Assembly: GCA_038329555.1 (NCBI GenBank)
Contig: JBBQNC010000020.1
Span: 1 to 26,320, forward strand
Direction: 5' to 3'
Length of the DNA: 26,320 bases
DNA from: JALYUA01 sp038329555
Lineage (GTDB): Bacteria; Acidobacteriota; Thermoanaerobaculia; UBA5066; Gp7-AA6
Below are positions 14,178 through 22,199 of this stretch, piece after piece. A program made the position numbers and the translations under genes. Numbering within the stretch: position 1 is the stretch's first letter; each line of letters opens with the position of its first letter. The notes under the pieces were generated by a model. It did no database searches. It was given only the letters and a program-made list of their open reading frames with translations, and was not told where the DNA came from.

Positions 14178-14208
14178 CGGCGGCGGCGGCGGAGGAGGCG
14201 GAGGCGGG
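14178..14208. repeat. CGG/AGG-rich tract between divergent genes
   Basis: A run of (C/A)GG triplets fills this stretch and gives four or more closely spaced GG groups. It lies in the roughly 345-base gap between the GAF gene and rpsU. Apart from this tract, the two promoters and the palindrome, I see no gene or known RNA in that gap. Confidence 0.7.
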
Positions 14209-14333
14209 TCCCCGCGGCAGCGACAGTGCCCGCCGGAGCCCCGAGGCCGCAGGCGGCGCGGGCGAGGCCCCCGGAACCGCGACCGGGCCTCCCGGTCCAC
14301 GGGTTCGCCACCGGCCGCTCCGCAAGCTAACCC

Positions 14334-14347
14334 ACAGATTAGTCTGT
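14334..14347. promoter_or_regulatory. 14-bp palindrome upstream of the rpsU promoter, possible operator
   Basis: ACAGA-TTAG-TCTGT ends 16 bases before the -35 box of the rpsU promoter. It is a short perfect inverted repeat in a suitable place for a regulator, and its cognate protein is unknown. Confidence 0.4.
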
Positions 14348-14363
14348 ACTTGTCGGCGCTCGT

Positions 14364-14392
14364 TTGACTCGCTGCCCCCCACGTTTTAAGAT
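14364..14392 (+). promoter_or_regulatory. Sigma70-type promoter of the rpsU-mutS2-dnaG-rpoD operon
   Basis: TTGACT (14364-14369), a 17-base spacer and TAAGAT (14387-14392) give a good -35/-10 pair. Transcription should start near 14399, leaving a leader of about 30 bases with an AAGGGGGTGA ribosome binding site before rpsU. Confidence 0.75.
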
Positions 14393-14429
14393 GTCCGGCT
14401 CGGTCAGTAGTCCACGGTGAAGGGGGTGA

Positions 14430-14642
14430 GTGTTCGTGCCGCTCGTTCACGTCAAGGAAGACGAGTCCTTCGAAAACGCCATGCGGCGCTTCAAGCGGAA
14501 GTGCGAGAAATCGGGGATCCTCTCGGAACTGAAGAAGCGCCAGCATTACGAGAAGCCGAGCGCGAAGCGCAAGCGCAAGATGATCCAGGCGCGCAAGAAG
14601 ATGCTTCGCAAGCTCTCGGAAGAGCGTCGAGCCACCCCGTAG
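14430..14642 (+). CDS. rpsU: Ribosomal protein bS21
   Basis: The 70-residue protein starts at a GTG at 14430 (a GTG at 14436 is also usable) after AAGGGGGTGA. The sequence is bS21 from end to end: VPLVHVKEDESFENAMRRFK, then RKCEKSGILSELKKRQHYEK, PSAKRKRKMIQARKKMLRK. bS21 binds the 30S platform near the anti-Shine-Dalgarno and helps initiation. It is the first gene of the operon, as in the classical macromolecular synthesis operon, and is followed after five bases by mutS2. Confidence 0.97.
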   Translation: MFVPLVHVKEDESFENAMRRFKRKCEKSGILSELKKRQHYEKPSAKRKRKMIQARKKMLRKLSEERRATP

Positions 14643-14647
14643 CATCG

Positions 14648-17107
14648 TTGTCGGCGGAGGATGGCGACGGCGCCGATCGCGTGGCGCTCGAGCTCGACGT
14701 CGTCCTTCGCCTCATTTCTTCTCTCGCCCGGACGGATCCCGGCCGCCGGGCCGTCCTCCTCGTCTTTCCCGCCAGTGACGAGGCCTCCGTCCGAGCGCTC
14801 CTCGAAGAAACCTCGGAGGTCTGGTCTTTCCGGATTCGGCACGGCCGGCTTCCCCTCGCCGGCGTCGAAGATCTCGACGGAGCGATCGCGACGATCGAGA
14901 GCGGCGCCTTCGGTCCCGAAGACTTCCGTCCCGTCCTCTCCGTGGCGCGCGCGGCGGCGGCCGTCCGCCGGGCGCTCGACCACGCGGATTCGCCGAAGCT
15001 CGTCGAACGGCGGGAGCGCCTTCCGCAGTTCGAGGAGCTCGTCCGTCAGGCGCAGAAGATCTTCGCGTCGGACGGCACGATCCGCGACGACGCGTCGCCC
15101 GAGCTCGCTTCGGTTCGGGGCCGGCTCCGCCGGCGGCGCAACGAGGTCGCCCGAAACCTCGAAAAGCTCGTCGACCAGCGCCGCGAGTACCTCGGCGACG
15201 CCGTCGTCGTTCTCCGCAACGACCGCTATTGCCTGCCGGTCCTCTCCTCGGCGCGGGCACGGGTTCCCGGCATGGTGCACGACCGCTCGGGATCCGGCCA
15301 GACCGTCTTCGTCGAGCCGATGGAGGTGATCGAAGCCAACAACGATCTCGCGATGCTGGCCGGGGAGGAGCGGCGCGAAGTCGAACGGTTGCTCACCGGA
15401 TTCGGAAGGCTCGTCCTCGCCGCGGCCCCGGATCTGGCTTCGGCCGTGGAGGATCTCGCGGCGCTCGACGCTCTCGAGGCCAAGGTCGAGTTCGGCGATC
15501 TCGTCGACGGCCGCGTTCCGGAGATCTCCGACGACGGCGAGTGGATCCTTCGCGGCGCTCGCCATCCGCTGCTCGACGCCCGACTCGGCACCCTGCGAAA
15601 GCGCGTGTTGGGGGAGTCTCGCGAAGGCCGGGAGGCGGTGCCGCTCGATCTGACGCTCACCCGCGAGCAGCGGATGCTGGTGGTCTCCGGCCCGAATGCG
15701 GGAGGCAAGACGGTCGTGCTGAAGACCGCCGGCCTCCTCTCGCTCCTGGCGCAGTCGGGCATTCCCGTCCCCGTTGACGCGGGCACGCGCATCCCGATCT
15801 TCCGATCGATCCGCACGGAGATCGGCGACGCCCAGGCGATCCTCTCCGACCGCTCGACGTTCTCCTCTTCCATGGAGACGCTGGCGTCGATCCTCGACGA
15901 ATCCGCACCCGGTACGCTCGCGCTCGTCGACGAGATCGGCGGAGCGACGGATCCGGAAGAGGGCAGCGCCCTCGCCGTGGCGTTCCTCGAGGAGTACCTC
16001 GCGCGCGGCGGCCGTTCGATCGTCACGACCCACCTCTCCGCCATCAAGAACTTCGCCGCCGGCCGGGAGGACTCGCTGACGGCGGCGATGGAGTTCGACG
16101 AAGCGACGGGACGGCCGAACTATCGCCTGCATCCGGGGCTCTCCGGGCGCAGCCGCGCCCTCTCGGTCGCGCGAGAGCGAGGTCTTCCCTCGACGGTCCT
16201 CGATCGCGCGGTCGAGATCCTGGGCGACGCGTGGCGCCGGCGGGAGGAGCGGGAGACCGAGGCGGAGGCCGCGATCGAGCGGCTTCGGCTCGCGGAGTCG
16301 GAGGTCGCCCGGGAGCGCGAAGATCTCCGCCGCGGCGCCGAAAAGCTCGCGAACGAAAAGGAGGAGGTGTCTCGCGCGCGCGCCCGTCTCCGCGAAGAGG
16401 GTCTCGCGGGCTTCGAAAAGGCGCGCCAGGAGCTGTCGCGCCGCGTCGCGGAGCAGCTCCAGGCGATCCGGGACGACGTCTCGCGCCGATCCGAGACGTC
16501 CGCCGCGAAGCTCGTCGCCGAGGCCGAAGAAGCCATGGCGGAAGAGCCGGCGCTGGTCGAGGCGCGCGCGGAGGAGCAAGCCCGGTCGCGAGATCTCGAA
16601 GAGGGAGGACGCGCCAGGATCCGCGGGATGAAGATGGAGGGAACGATCGTCTCGCTCGACGGCGAGGGAGCGTGGCTCGAGGTGGGAGGCAAGCGGATGC
16701 GGGTTCCTCGAACGCAGCTCGAGCCCGCCGGAGGCGACCGCGACGGCCGCGGCCGCCCGGCGGAACGGGACGGGCGCAAGAAGCGGAGCGAGAAGCCGCG
16801 GCCAGCGGTGCGAGGGCGGACCGGCGTCGAACCGGAGGAGCCGGCGCCCGCCGGGTCCGCCGGGGGGCCCGTCCGCGAAGTCAACCTGATCGGGCGGCGG
16901 CTCGACGAGGCGATCGACGAGCTCGAGAAGGCGCTCGACGAGGCGCTCGTCGCCGGCGCCGCGCTGCGCGTCATCCACGGGCACGGGACCGGCCGGCTGC
17001 GCGACGGCATCCGCGAGCATCTCCGCACGCATCGCAACGTCGCGTCCGCCCGGGCTGCCGATCCGAGGGAAGGCGGAAACGGCGCGACGATGGTGGAGCT
17101 GCGGTGA
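14648..17107 (+). CDS. mutS2: MutS2 family ATPase with C-terminal Smr domain
   Basis: The 819-residue length assumes a TTG start at 14648; a GTG at 14681 is the alternative and would leave a very short N-terminus. No strong ribosome binding site decides it. The N-terminal core and clamp regions lead to Walker A G348-P-N-A-G-G-K-T and Walker B LALVDEIGGATDPEEGSAL (about 423-441). A long coiled coil (about 530-640) follows, then a KOW-like stretch (GTIVSLDGEGAWLEVGG). The Smr domain spans about 740-819 (VNLIGRRLDEAIDELEKALD, then LRVIHGHGTGRLRDGIREHL), with the HGxGxGxLR nuclease-type loop. MutS2 suppresses homologous recombination in Helicobacter and splits collided ribosomes in Bacillus. Being between rpsU and dnaG is compatible with either role. 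Confidence 0.95.
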   Translation: MSAEDGDGADRVALELDVVLRLISSLARTDPGRRAVLLVFPASDEASVRALLEETSEVWSFRIRHGRLPLAGVEDLDGAIATIESGAFGPEDFRPVLSVARAAAAVRRALDHADSPKLVERRERLPQFEELVRQAQKIFASDGTIRDDASPELASVRGRLRRRRNEVARNLEKLVDQRREYLGDAVVVLRNDRYCLPVLSSARARVPGMVHDRSGSGQTVFVEPMEVIEANNDLAMLAGEERREVERLLTGFGRLVLAAAPDLASAVEDLAALDALEAKVEFGDLVDGRVPEISDDGEWILRGARHPLLDARLGTLRKRVLGESREGREAVPLDLTLTREQRMLVVSGPNAGGKTVVLKTAGLLSLLAQSGIPVPVDAGTRIPIFRSIRTEIGDAQAILSDRSTFSSSMETLASILDESAPGTLALVDEIGGATDPEEGSALAVAFLEEYLARGGRSIVTTHLSAIKNFAAGREDSLTAAMEFDEATGRPNYRLHPGLSGRSRALSVARERGLPSTVLDRAVEILGDAWRRREERETEAEAAIERLRLAESEVAREREDLRRGAEKLANEKEEVSRARARLREEGLAGFEKARQELSRRVAEQLQAIRDDVSRRSETSAAKLVAEAEEAMAEEPALVEARAEEQARSRDLEEGGRARIRGMKMEGTIVSLDGEGAWLEVGGKRMRVPRTQLEPAGGDRDGRGRPAERDGRKKRSEKPRPAVRGRTGVEPEEPAPAGSAGGPVREVNLIGRRLDEAIDELEKALDEALVAGAALRVIHGHGTGRLRDGIREHLRTHRNVASARAADPREGGNGATMVELR

Positions 17108-17129
17108 ACCCCCGGATGAAAGGCGACGC

Positions 17130-18929
17130 GTGAGCGATCTCGACATCAACGACTCCGTTCTCGCGGAGCTGCGCTCGGCGGCGGACATCGTGGAGGTGAT
17201 CGGGGAGCACACGCGCCTGAAGAAGGCCGGACGATCCTGGAAGGGGCTCTGCCCGTTCCACAACGAGCGGACTCCGTCGTTCACCGTGGATCGCGACAAG
17301 GGCCTCTACCACTGCTTCGGCTGCGGAGCGGGCGGCGACGTCATCCACTTCGTGCGCCAGATCGATCGGCTCGATTTTCCCGAGGCCGTCGAGGCGCTCG
17401 CCGGCCGGTTCGGAGTGACGATCCCTCGCCGGGCCCGCGGTCCGCGCGACGACCGGCGGGAGAAGCTTCTCGAGGCGGTCGCGGCGGCGCAGCGGTTCTA
17501 TGCCTCGGAGATCGCGAAGCCGGGCAGCCGTTCGTCGAAGTACCTCGAGGAGCGCGGCGTCTCTCCCGAGCTCGGGCATCGCCTCGCTCTCGGTGAAGCT
17601 CCGGACTCCTGGGACGGGCTCTCCCGCGCGCTCTCCCCCGCGTGGCCCGAGGCGCTGCTGATCGAGGCCGGCCTCCTTCAGCCCGGCCAGGACGGCAAGC
17701 GCGCTTACGACCGGTTTCGGGACCGCCTGCTCTTCGTCCTCCGCGACGATCGGGGCCGGCCGGTCGGGTTCGGCGGGCGCGCGCTCTCACCGGGAGGCGA
17801 GCCGAAGTATTTGAACTCCCCCGAGTCGCCGATCTTCCAGAAGAAGCGAACGCTCTACGGCCTCTCCGACGCCCGCGACGCGATCCGGCGGCGCGAGCGC
17901 GTCGTGCTGGTCGAGGGGTACTTCGACCATCTCGCGCTTCTCTCCGCCGGCGTCGACGAGACCGTCGCCTCGATGGGAACGGCCCTGACGCCCGAGCAGG
18001 CGGAGAAGCTGCGGCGCCTCGCGCCCCGCGTCGTCGTCTGCTATGACGGCGATGCGGCCGGTCGCGCCGCGACGCGGAGCGCTCTTTCGATCCTCCTTGC
18101 GCAAGGTTTTTCGGCGCGCGTCGTGCGCCTGCCGGACGGAGCGGACCCGCACGACGTCCTCCACCGCGACGGTCCCCAGGCGCTCGCGGCGAGGGTCGAA
18201 GAGGCGCCCGACGCGCTCGCGTGGCTGCTCGAGGACGCCGACCCCCGGGAATCCGGTCTCTCTTCGTCCGCCAAGAGCGAGCGGATCGGCGCGATCCTCG
18301 AGATTCTAGAGGCGATCCCCGACACGATCCTCCGCCACGAGGAGTGCGCGCGCGTGGCCCGCCATTCGGCCGTTCCCCAGGACATCCTCTGGGAACGGAT
18401 CCGTCCAAAGGCGCCCCGATCGGGCGCCGCCGGCCCCCCGTCCCGCCCGGGAACGACGGGGAATCAACCCGTGTTACAGGGTGGGGAGATTCCAGCCACG
18501 GAACGGCGGCTCCTCCAGGTACTGATGACGGAGCCGGAATACAAGCCCTTGATTTTAGAGACTTTGCGAGACGAGTTCCTCAATCATCCCCTTTCGATCC
18601 GGGTGCTGGACGTGTTCCGAAAGGTGGCGGCGACGGGAGAAACGGTTGATTTTCACGGGCAAATCGCACACCTTACGGAAGAAGATCGGAGTTTCGTGTC
18701 CGGAATCGCCCTGGAAGACCACCCCGCTCCAACCGAAAAAGGTGTCGAAGGTCTCCTCAAGGACCTCGAAAAAAAGTACTTAGAACGGGAGAGCGCGGAC
18801 ATTCAGAGGGAAATCGACCGGGCGGAGGCGTCGTCGAGCGAGGATCTCGCGGAGTGGATCCGGCGCAAACAGGACAACTCGCGTCGGAGAGTGGAGCTGT
18901 CGCGCTCCCCGCGCTGGAAAGGAATTTAA
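17130..18929 (+). CDS. dnaG: DNA primase
   Basis: The 599-residue enzyme starts at a GTG at 17130 behind GAAAGGCGACGC. It makes RNA primers at the replication fork together with DnaB helicase. The zinc-binding domain has C41-P-F-H44 and H-C62-F-G-C65-G. The catalytic core follows, with RFRDRLLFVLRDDRGRPVGF and the EPKYLNSPESPIFQK motif. The Toprim domain has VVLVEGYFDHLAL (about 258) and CYDGDAAGRAA (about 303). A C-terminal helicase-binding domain runs from about 455. That last part (about 18460-18800) has clearly lower GC than the rest of the gene. The stop is one base before the rpoD start, so the two are translationally close. Confidence 0.97.
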   Translation: MSDLDINDSVLAELRSAADIVEVIGEHTRLKKAGRSWKGLCPFHNERTPSFTVDRDKGLYHCFGCGAGGDVIHFVRQIDRLDFPEAVEALAGRFGVTIPRRARGPRDDRREKLLEAVAAAQRFYASEIAKPGSRSSKYLEERGVSPELGHRLALGEAPDSWDGLSRALSPAWPEALLIEAGLLQPGQDGKRAYDRFRDRLLFVLRDDRGRPVGFGGRALSPGGEPKYLNSPESPIFQKKRTLYGLSDARDAIRRRERVVLVEGYFDHLALLSAGVDETVASMGTALTPEQAEKLRRLAPRVVVCYDGDAAGRAATRSALSILLAQGFSARVVRLPDGADPHDVLHRDGPQALAARVEEAPDALAWLLEDADPRESGLSSSAKSERIGAILEILEAIPDTILRHEECARVARHSAVPQDILWERIRPKAPRSGAAGPPSRPGTTGNQPVLQGGEIPATERRLLQVLMTEPEYKPLILETLRDEFLNHPLSIRVLDVFRKVAATGETVDFHGQIAHLTEEDRSFVSGIALEDHPAPTEKGVEGLLKDLEKKYLERESADIQREIDRAEASSSEDLAEWIRRKQDNSRRRVELSRSPRWKGI

Positions 18930-18930
18930 C

Positions 18931-20598
18931 TTGGTGATCGAGGAAAAGTATCCGGAAGTTCAGCTCCTGTTCAAGGCCGGCAAGGACAAGGGCTACCTCC
19001 TGTACGAAGAGATCCACACGATCCTTTCGGACGAGGTGACCGCGGTCCCGCAGGACCTCGAAGAGATCTACGGCCGCCTGTTCGACATGGGCGTCGAGAT
19101 CGTGACCGATCCCGACCGGGCCGCACGCCGGCGCGCCGCGCTCGCGGCGGAGACCGCCGCGGAGGCCCGCGAGGCCGTCGCGACGACGAACGACCCCGTG
19201 CGGATGTACCTGCGCGAGATGGGGACCGTCAAGCTCCTCGACCGCGAGGGCGAGGTCCGCATCGCCAAGCGCATCGAGCAGGGCGAGGCGAAGATCTATC
19301 AGGCCCTCGCGAACAATCCGATCGTCCTCGAGGAGATCCTGAAGCTTCTCGAGAACGCGGGCCGCGACTCGCGCATGGTCAACGAGCTCGTCAACCTGTC
19401 GGAGGAAGACGAAGACCTCGACGATCGCGCGACGCGCCGCATCGAGAACGTCCTCGGGAGCTTTAAGAAGATCGGCGCGCTCGACAAAGACATCAAGCGG
19501 ATGAAATTCAAGTCGCGCACGATCAAGAAGGGCAGCAAGGCCCTCGCGCGCATCGAAACCTCGATCGACAAGAAGATCGCCGACATGGCGAAGTTGATCC
19601 GCGCCGCCGACTTCACGCCGGCGGTGCTGAACCGCGCCATCGGGATCCTGAAGGACATCGACCGTCAGATGTCGATTCCCGAGTCCACGATCCGCCAGGA
19701 CTCCACGACTCTGAAGAAGGAGAAGAACCCGACGCGGCTCGACTTCTACAAGCGGCGGATCGCGAAGTACCGCAAGCTGCTCCGCGAGCTCGAGCAGAAG
19801 TTCGGCGTCACCCACGAGGATGTCAAGAAGACCCTCCGCATGGTCCGCGAGGGCGAAGAGGAAGCCGACCAGGCGAAGCACGAGCTGATCGTCGCCAACC
19901 TGCGTCTCGTGGTCTCGATCGCGAAGAAGTACACGAACCGCGGTCTGCAGTTCCTCGACCTGATCCAGGAGGGGAACATCGGTCTGATGAAGGCCGTTGA
20001 GAAGTTCGAGCACCGGCGCGGTTACAAGTTCTCGACCTACGCGACGTGGTGGATCCGCCAGGCGATCACCCGCGCGATCGCGGACCAGGCACGAACGATC
20101 CGCATTCCGGTTCACATGATCGAAACCATCAACAAGCTGACGCGGACCTCCCGGTCGCTCGTTCAGGAGCTCGGCCGCGAGCCGAACGCCGAAGAGATCG
20201 CGAAGCGGATGGACATGCCCGTCTCGAAGGTGCGGAAGATCATGAAGATCGCTCAGGAACCGATCTCCCTCGAGACGCCGATCGGCGAAGAGGAGGATTC
20301 ACATCTGGGCGATTTCATCGAGGACCGCGGCGTGCTGTCCCCCATCGACGCCGTGCTCGTCTCCAACCTGCAGGAGCAGACGCGACGCGTCCTGAAGTCG
20401 CTGACGCCCCGCGAGGAGCAGGTCCTGAAGATGCGGTTCGGCGTGGGCGACGGCTCGGAGCACACCCTCGAAGAGGTCGGCCGTTCGTTCAACGTCACCC
20501 GCGAGAGGATCCGCCAGATCGAGTCTAAGGCCCTGCGAAAGCTGCGGCACCCGTCGCGGGCCAAGAAGCTGAAGCCGTTCCTCGAGACGATCCGGTGA
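18931..20598 (+). CDS. rpoD: Primary RNA polymerase sigma factor (sigma70/RpoD)
   Basis: The 555-residue protein starts at TTG 18931 or GTG 18934, with AAAGGA upstream. Residues 1-70 are a short region 1.1. Region 1.2 begins at DPVRMYLREMGTVKLLDREG (about 88), followed by a sizeable non-conserved region (about 130-300). Region 2 (about 316-390) contains NLRLVVSIAKKYTNRGLQFL, DLIQEGNIGLMKAVEKFEHR and GYKFSTYATWWIRQAITRAI, the core-binding and -10 melting elements. Regions 3 and 4 follow, with LTPREEQVLKMRFGVGDG (about 490) and the -35-reading helix-turn-helix TLEEVGRSFNVTRERIRQIE. It is the housekeeping factor and the last protein gene of the operon. Confidence 0.98.
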   Translation: MVIEEKYPEVQLLFKAGKDKGYLLYEEIHTILSDEVTAVPQDLEEIYGRLFDMGVEIVTDPDRAARRRAALAAETAAEAREAVATTNDPVRMYLREMGTVKLLDREGEVRIAKRIEQGEAKIYQALANNPIVLEEILKLLENAGRDSRMVNELVNLSEEDEDLDDRATRRIENVLGSFKKIGALDKDIKRMKFKSRTIKKGSKALARIETSIDKKIADMAKLIRAADFTPAVLNRAIGILKDIDRQMSIPESTIRQDSTTLKKEKNPTRLDFYKRRIAKYRKLLRELEQKFGVTHEDVKKTLRMVREGEEEADQAKHELIVANLRLVVSIAKKYTNRGLQFLDLIQEGNIGLMKAVEKFEHRRGYKFSTYATWWIRQAITRAIADQARTIRIPVHMIETINKLTRTSRSLVQELGREPNAEEIAKRMDMPVSKVRKIMKIAQEPISLETPIGEEEDSHLGDFIEDRGVLSPIDAVLVSNLQEQTRRVLKSLTPREEQVLKMRFGVGDGSEHTLEEVGRSFNVTRERIRQIESKALRKLRHPSRAKKLKPFLETIR

Positions 20599-20600
20599 AC

Positions 20601-20684
20601 GGGTGACGGCGTCCCGTGACAGGTGTCCGCAGAACCGGTCGGTCACTGCTGTCACCTGTCACCCGTCACCTGTCTCCTGGTTCT
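20601..20684. repeat. Heptad-type GTGAC/GTCAC repeats with nested inverted repeats after rpoD
   Basis: GTGAC-containing units lie on the left (GGGTGACGG, CCGTGACAGG) and GTCAC units on the right (TGTCACCTGTCACCCG and TCACCTGTC). GTGACAGGTG (20616-20625) pairs perfectly with CACCTGTCAC (20653-20662), and GGTGACGG with CCGTCACC. AGAACC (20631-20636) can pair with GGTTCT (20679-20684), which is followed by a T run, so one alternative fold could end the rpoD transcript. Confidence 0.7.
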
Positions 20685-20688
20685 TTTG

Positions 20689-20694
20689 ATATAA
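20689..20694 (+). promoter_or_regulatory. Possible -10 box for the tRNA(CAT) gene
   Basis: TATAAA within TTTTGATATAAACG lies 17 bases before the mature tRNA 5' end. No convincing -35 box is seen, so this is tentative; the tRNA might also be read from the rpoD operon. Confidence 0.3.
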
Positions 20695-20711
20695 ACGGAC
20701 CTCGACGACCG

Positions 20712-20788
20712 GGGTCCATAGCTCAGCGGTCCAGAGCCACCGGCTCATAACCGGTCAGACCTCGGTTCGAATCCGAGTGGACCCACCA
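20712..20788 (+). tRNA. tRNA with CAT anticodon (elongator Met, or Ile2), CCA encoded
   Basis: The 77-nt cloverleaf has acceptor GGGTCCA paired with TGGACCC, D-arm GCTC/GAGC, anticodon stem ACCGG/CCGGT with loop CTCATAA (CAT), T-arm CTCGG-TTCGAAT-CCGAG, discriminator A and genomic CCA. The paired G1-C72 and the absence of three G-C pairs in the anticodon stem argue against an initiator. Elongator Met and lysidine-modified Ile2 cannot be separated by eye. Confidence 0.95.
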
Positions 20789-20866
20789 GGGTGGGTACGC
20801 GAGAAGGGGTAAAGGGAGCTTGAAGCGTCATAAACCGACGAGAGAAGCAGATTCGAACGACGACAA

Positions 20867-20902
20867 GGGGCGACCTCTGACCGGGCCGCCCTTTTTCTTT
20901 TT
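20867..20902 (+). terminator. Probable intrinsic terminator after tRNA(CAT)
   Basis: GGGCG (20868-20872) pairs with CGCCC (20887-20891), followed by TTTTTCTTTTT. The stem is short but the T tract is strong. It would separate the tRNA from the zinc-ribbon gene 18 bases further on. Confidence 0.55.
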
Positions 20903-20920
20903 GCGCGCGGAGGCGCGAGC

Positions 20921-21634
20921 TTGAGTGGGTCGCTGCTCGATCAGCTCTACAGACTGCAGGACCGGCTCCGCTTCGTCGACGCCCGCCAGAGAGAGAGGGA
21001 CACGGTCCCCGAGGAGTTGTCGGAGGTCGATCGTGCATACCGGGAACGGGTCGAGGCGGCGGAGCGGATCCGCGAGCGGCTCTCGGAGGCATTGATCGAG
21101 CGCCGGCAGGCCGAGGGCGAGCTCTCGGACCTCCAGGAGCGCCAGAAGAAGTACCAGGGCCAGCTTCGCAACGTCCAGTCGAGCCGCGAGTACGGGGCGT
21201 TCTTGAACGAGATCGACGGCGTCGAAAAGCTCATCCGGGGCTCCGAAGACAAGATCCTCGCTCTCGAAGAGGAGATGGAGGGCTCCCGCAAGGACCTCGG
21301 AGGGCGCGAAGAGAGTCTTCCCCGCGAGACCGAAGAGCACGAAGAGAAGCTGAAGGACTGGCGCACCAAGCAGCGCGGCATCGACGAGGAGCTCGCCACC
21401 GCCCAGGCGGAGATCGCCGACATCGAGAAGCAGATTCCCGTCCGGGAGCGCGCCGAGTTTCGTCGGCTCATCGAGAAGAAGGGCGGTCTCGCCATCGCCC
21501 GCGTCGTGAACGCTTCGTGCTCTGCCTGTCACGTCAAGATCCGCCCCGCGGCGATGCAGGTGCTGAAGTCGTCCCGCGAGATCGTGTACTGCGACAGCTG
21601 CAAGCGGATCCTCTACTGGGACGGTCAGAGCTGA
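20921..21634 (+). CDS. Coiled-coil protein with C-terminal C4-type zinc ribbon
   Basis: The 237-residue protein starts at a TTG at 20921 after GGAGG at a seven-base distance. Residues 10-185 are almost entirely heptad-rich coiled coil (antiparallel hairpin), for example RERLSEALIERRQAEGELSD and LATAQAEIADIEKQIP, broken by the family motif QSSREYGAFLNEI (about 86-98). The C-terminal ribbon has C200-S-A-C203 and C224-D-S-C227. This matches the zf-RING_7/CT398-type family (formerly DUF164), which is widespread, cytosolic, of unclear role, and linked to nucleic-acid or flagellar export functions in different species. It is followed by RNase HI after a short gap. Confidence 0.9.
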   Translation: MSGSLLDQLYRLQDRLRFVDARQRERDTVPEELSEVDRAYRERVEAAERIRERLSEALIERRQAEGELSDLQERQKKYQGQLRNVQSSREYGAFLNEIDGVEKLIRGSEDKILALEEEMEGSRKDLGGREESLPRETEEHEEKLKDWRTKQRGIDEELATAQAEIADIEKQIPVRERAEFRRLIEKKGGLAIARVVNASCSACHVKIRPAAMQVLKSSREIVYCDSCKRILYWDGQS

Positions 21635-21722
21635 CGGGCCCCCCGAACGACGCAGGGTAAGAGGAGTGGAGCCCCGTGACCTCTTCGCGTTCCGTCCGGG
21701 TTCATCCGATTCGCGGGCCGCG

Positions 21723-22142
21723 ATGAAGTTCCGCGCCTCCATCGACGGCGCAGCGCGCGGCAATCCCGGCCCGGCGGGAGCCGGCGTCTACGTCGAAGCC
21801 GAGGGGAACCGGCCGGCCGAGGAGCTCTTCGAGGGCCTCGGAAAGCAGACGAACAACGTCGCGGAGTACAGCGCGCTGCTTCTCGCCCTGACCCGCGCCG
21901 AAGAGCTTCAGGCAGACGAAGTCGAACTGCGATCGGACAGCCGCCTCCTCGTCGAGCAGGTGAACGGCCGCTTCCGCGTCAAGGCCGATCACTTGAAGCC
22001 CCTGGTCGCGGACGCCGTGCGCCGCGCCAAAAAGTTCCGCCGGTTCGAGATCCGCCACATTCGCCGCGAGGAGAACAAGAAAGCCGACCGGCTCGCGAAC
22101 CTCGGCGCGGACGTGAGCGAACGGCCGGATATCGGACCCTAG
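21723..22142 (+). CDS. Ribonuclease HI family protein
   Basis: From the ATG at 21723 the protein has 139 residues and begins directly with the fold. A GTG at 21666 beside GAGGAG would add 19 poorly ordered residues. The four acidic catalytic residues are visible: D8 in ASIDGAARGNPGPAGAG, E49 in NNVAEYSALLLAL, D72 in LRSDSRLLVEQVNG and D122 in NKKADRLANLG. These hold two metal ions that cut the RNA strand of RNA-DNA hybrids. The protein is at the short end for RnhA and lacks an obvious basic protrusion, like the compact RNase HI group often annotated as reverse-transcriptase-like. It would help clear primers or R-loops. Confidence 0.92.
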   Translation: MKFRASIDGAARGNPGPAGAGVYVEAEGNRPAEELFEGLGKQTNNVAEYSALLLALTRAEELQADEVELRSDSRLLVEQVNGRFRVKADHLKPLVADAVRRAKKFRRFEIRHIRREENKKADRLANLGADVSERPDIGP

Positions 22143-22146
22143 ACGT

Positions 22147-22199
22147 CATGAGTTCCGAGTATTGAGTTGTGAGTTCAAACTCAAAACTCAAAACTCATG
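22147..22199. repeat. 7-bp AACTCAA-type repeats forming a hairpin that reaches the yggS start codon
   Basis: CATGAGTT (22147-22154) pairs with AACTCATG (22192-22199). Between them are GAGTT-type units (GAGTATTGAGTTGTGAGTT) and complementary AACTCAA units in tandem. The final ATG in the right arm is the only plausible start of yggS, so the start lies inside the stem. AT content is far above the surroundings. Confidence 0.8.

Noticed and set aside
12162..14330. Long plus-strand frame opposite the GAF gene
   Set aside because: It crosses two genes and the shared promoter region, and has no recognisable domain.
14085..14429. Possible structured RNA (RNase P, SRP or tmRNA) in the GAF-rpsU gap
   Set aside because: I looked for conserved RNase P, SRP and tmRNA signatures on both strands and saw none; the GC-rich tract explains the apparent structure.
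14546..17299. Very long open frame on the minus strand opposite mutS2
   Set aside because: It is antisense to an unmistakable MutS2 and encodes Arg/Asp-rich sequence without domains; high GC alone keeps such frames open.
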